Shown piece by piece: positions 63,916-64,000 of a stretch of DNA of 64,000 bases. The number at the start of each line of letters is the position of its first letter. The first letter of the stretch is position 1. The position numbers and the translations under genes were made by a program. The DNA is from UBA10649 sp963700745 (GTDB taxonomy: Bacteria > Actinomycetota > Actinomycetes > S36-B12). Below the pieces are notes generated by a model that was not told the DNA's origin, ran no database searches, and was given only the letters and a program-made list of their open reading frames with translations. The stretch covers positions 1 through 64,000 of the forward strand of contig CAVOYT010000003.1 in the NCBI GenBank assembly GCA_963700745.1. The letters run 5' to 3'.

Positions 63916-64000
63916 TCAGTGACGCCCGTGCCGCAGCGCGGGATGCGCGCCGGCCGTCACGAGATCGTGCACGGCCGATCGCGGATCCTTGCCCGTCACG
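63916..64000 (-). CDS. trpC: Indole-3-glycerol phosphate synthase, C-terminal end only
   Basis: The last 27 residues read TGKDPRSAVHDLVTAGAHPA then LRHGRH and a TGA at 63916-63918. This matches the C-terminus of actinobacterial TrpC (phosphate-loop TG-DP and AGAHP). The rest lies beyond the window edge. It precedes trpB by 6 nt, the usual trpC-trpB-trpA order. Confidence 0.8.
   Translation of the reverse strand, partial: VTGKDPRSAVHDLVTAGAHPALRHGRH

Overview
The window is a high-GC, gene-dense chromosomal segment of an actinobacterium (Actinomycetota). The evidence is the 16S and 23S rRNA sequences (the 23S carries the extra helix typical of the phylum), frequent GTG starts, and phylum-specific genes or gene orders: mihF-gmk-rpoZ-coaBC-metK-priA, pyrR-pyrB-pyrC-membrane protein-carA-carB, DUF1844 beside infC, and trpC-trpB-trpA before lgt. 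The order resembles that of Streptomyces, Nocardioides and relatives. I cannot name a genus. No phage, insertion sequence, CRISPR array or tRNA gene was seen.

Layout. 1-5.6 kb: a ribosomal RNA operon on the minus strand (16S at 3531-5050, 23S at 54-3161, the 5S presumably just outside), with two tandem promoters and a pair of strong stem-loops separating it from tyrS. 5.6-9.4 kb: tyrS and small accessory genes (DinB-like, 3-methyladenine DNA glycosylase, YdeI-like, a two-helix membrane protein, a membrane-anchored HNH-like protein). 9.4-19.3 kb: argCJBDRH and pheST. 19.3-24 kb: cysD-cysNC (sulfate activation to PAPS), a putative Fe(II)/2-oxoglutarate-type oxygenase and a SpoU rRNA methyltransferase. 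24-27.9 kb: infC-rpmI-rplT, DUF1844, an SseB-like protein and a CynX-type MFS permease. 27.9-52.3 kb: an almost gapless minus-strand run of 25 genes for histidine, riboflavin, pentose phosphate, rRNA methylation, initiator tRNA formylation, deformylation, PriA, SAM, CoA, RNA polymerase omega, GMP kinase, mIHF and the whole pyrimidine pathway, headed by pyrR with a PyrR-binding RNA hairpin. 52.4-64 kb: pyk, gltBD, lgt, a DsbA-like protein, trpA, trpB and the tail of trpC.

Most genes are housekeeping. The main warning for a reader is that about 18 otherwise canonical genes carry single-base frameshifts. In 29 of the 30 shifts I could resolve, removing one base restores the family sequence; most of these lie in short G/C runs. 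Corrected lengths then match the families. This looks like systematic over-calling in the assembly, not gene decay, and it creates false fused reading frames (argJ-argB, cysD-cysN, carA-carB, trpB-trpA). I give the reconstructed gene extents. No clearly new multi-gene system is evident. The best candidates for new biology are the oxygenase next to a PAPS-synthesis pair with no sulfate-reduction genes nearby, the membrane-anchored HNH-like protein, and the tandem repeat between sseB and the MFS gene.
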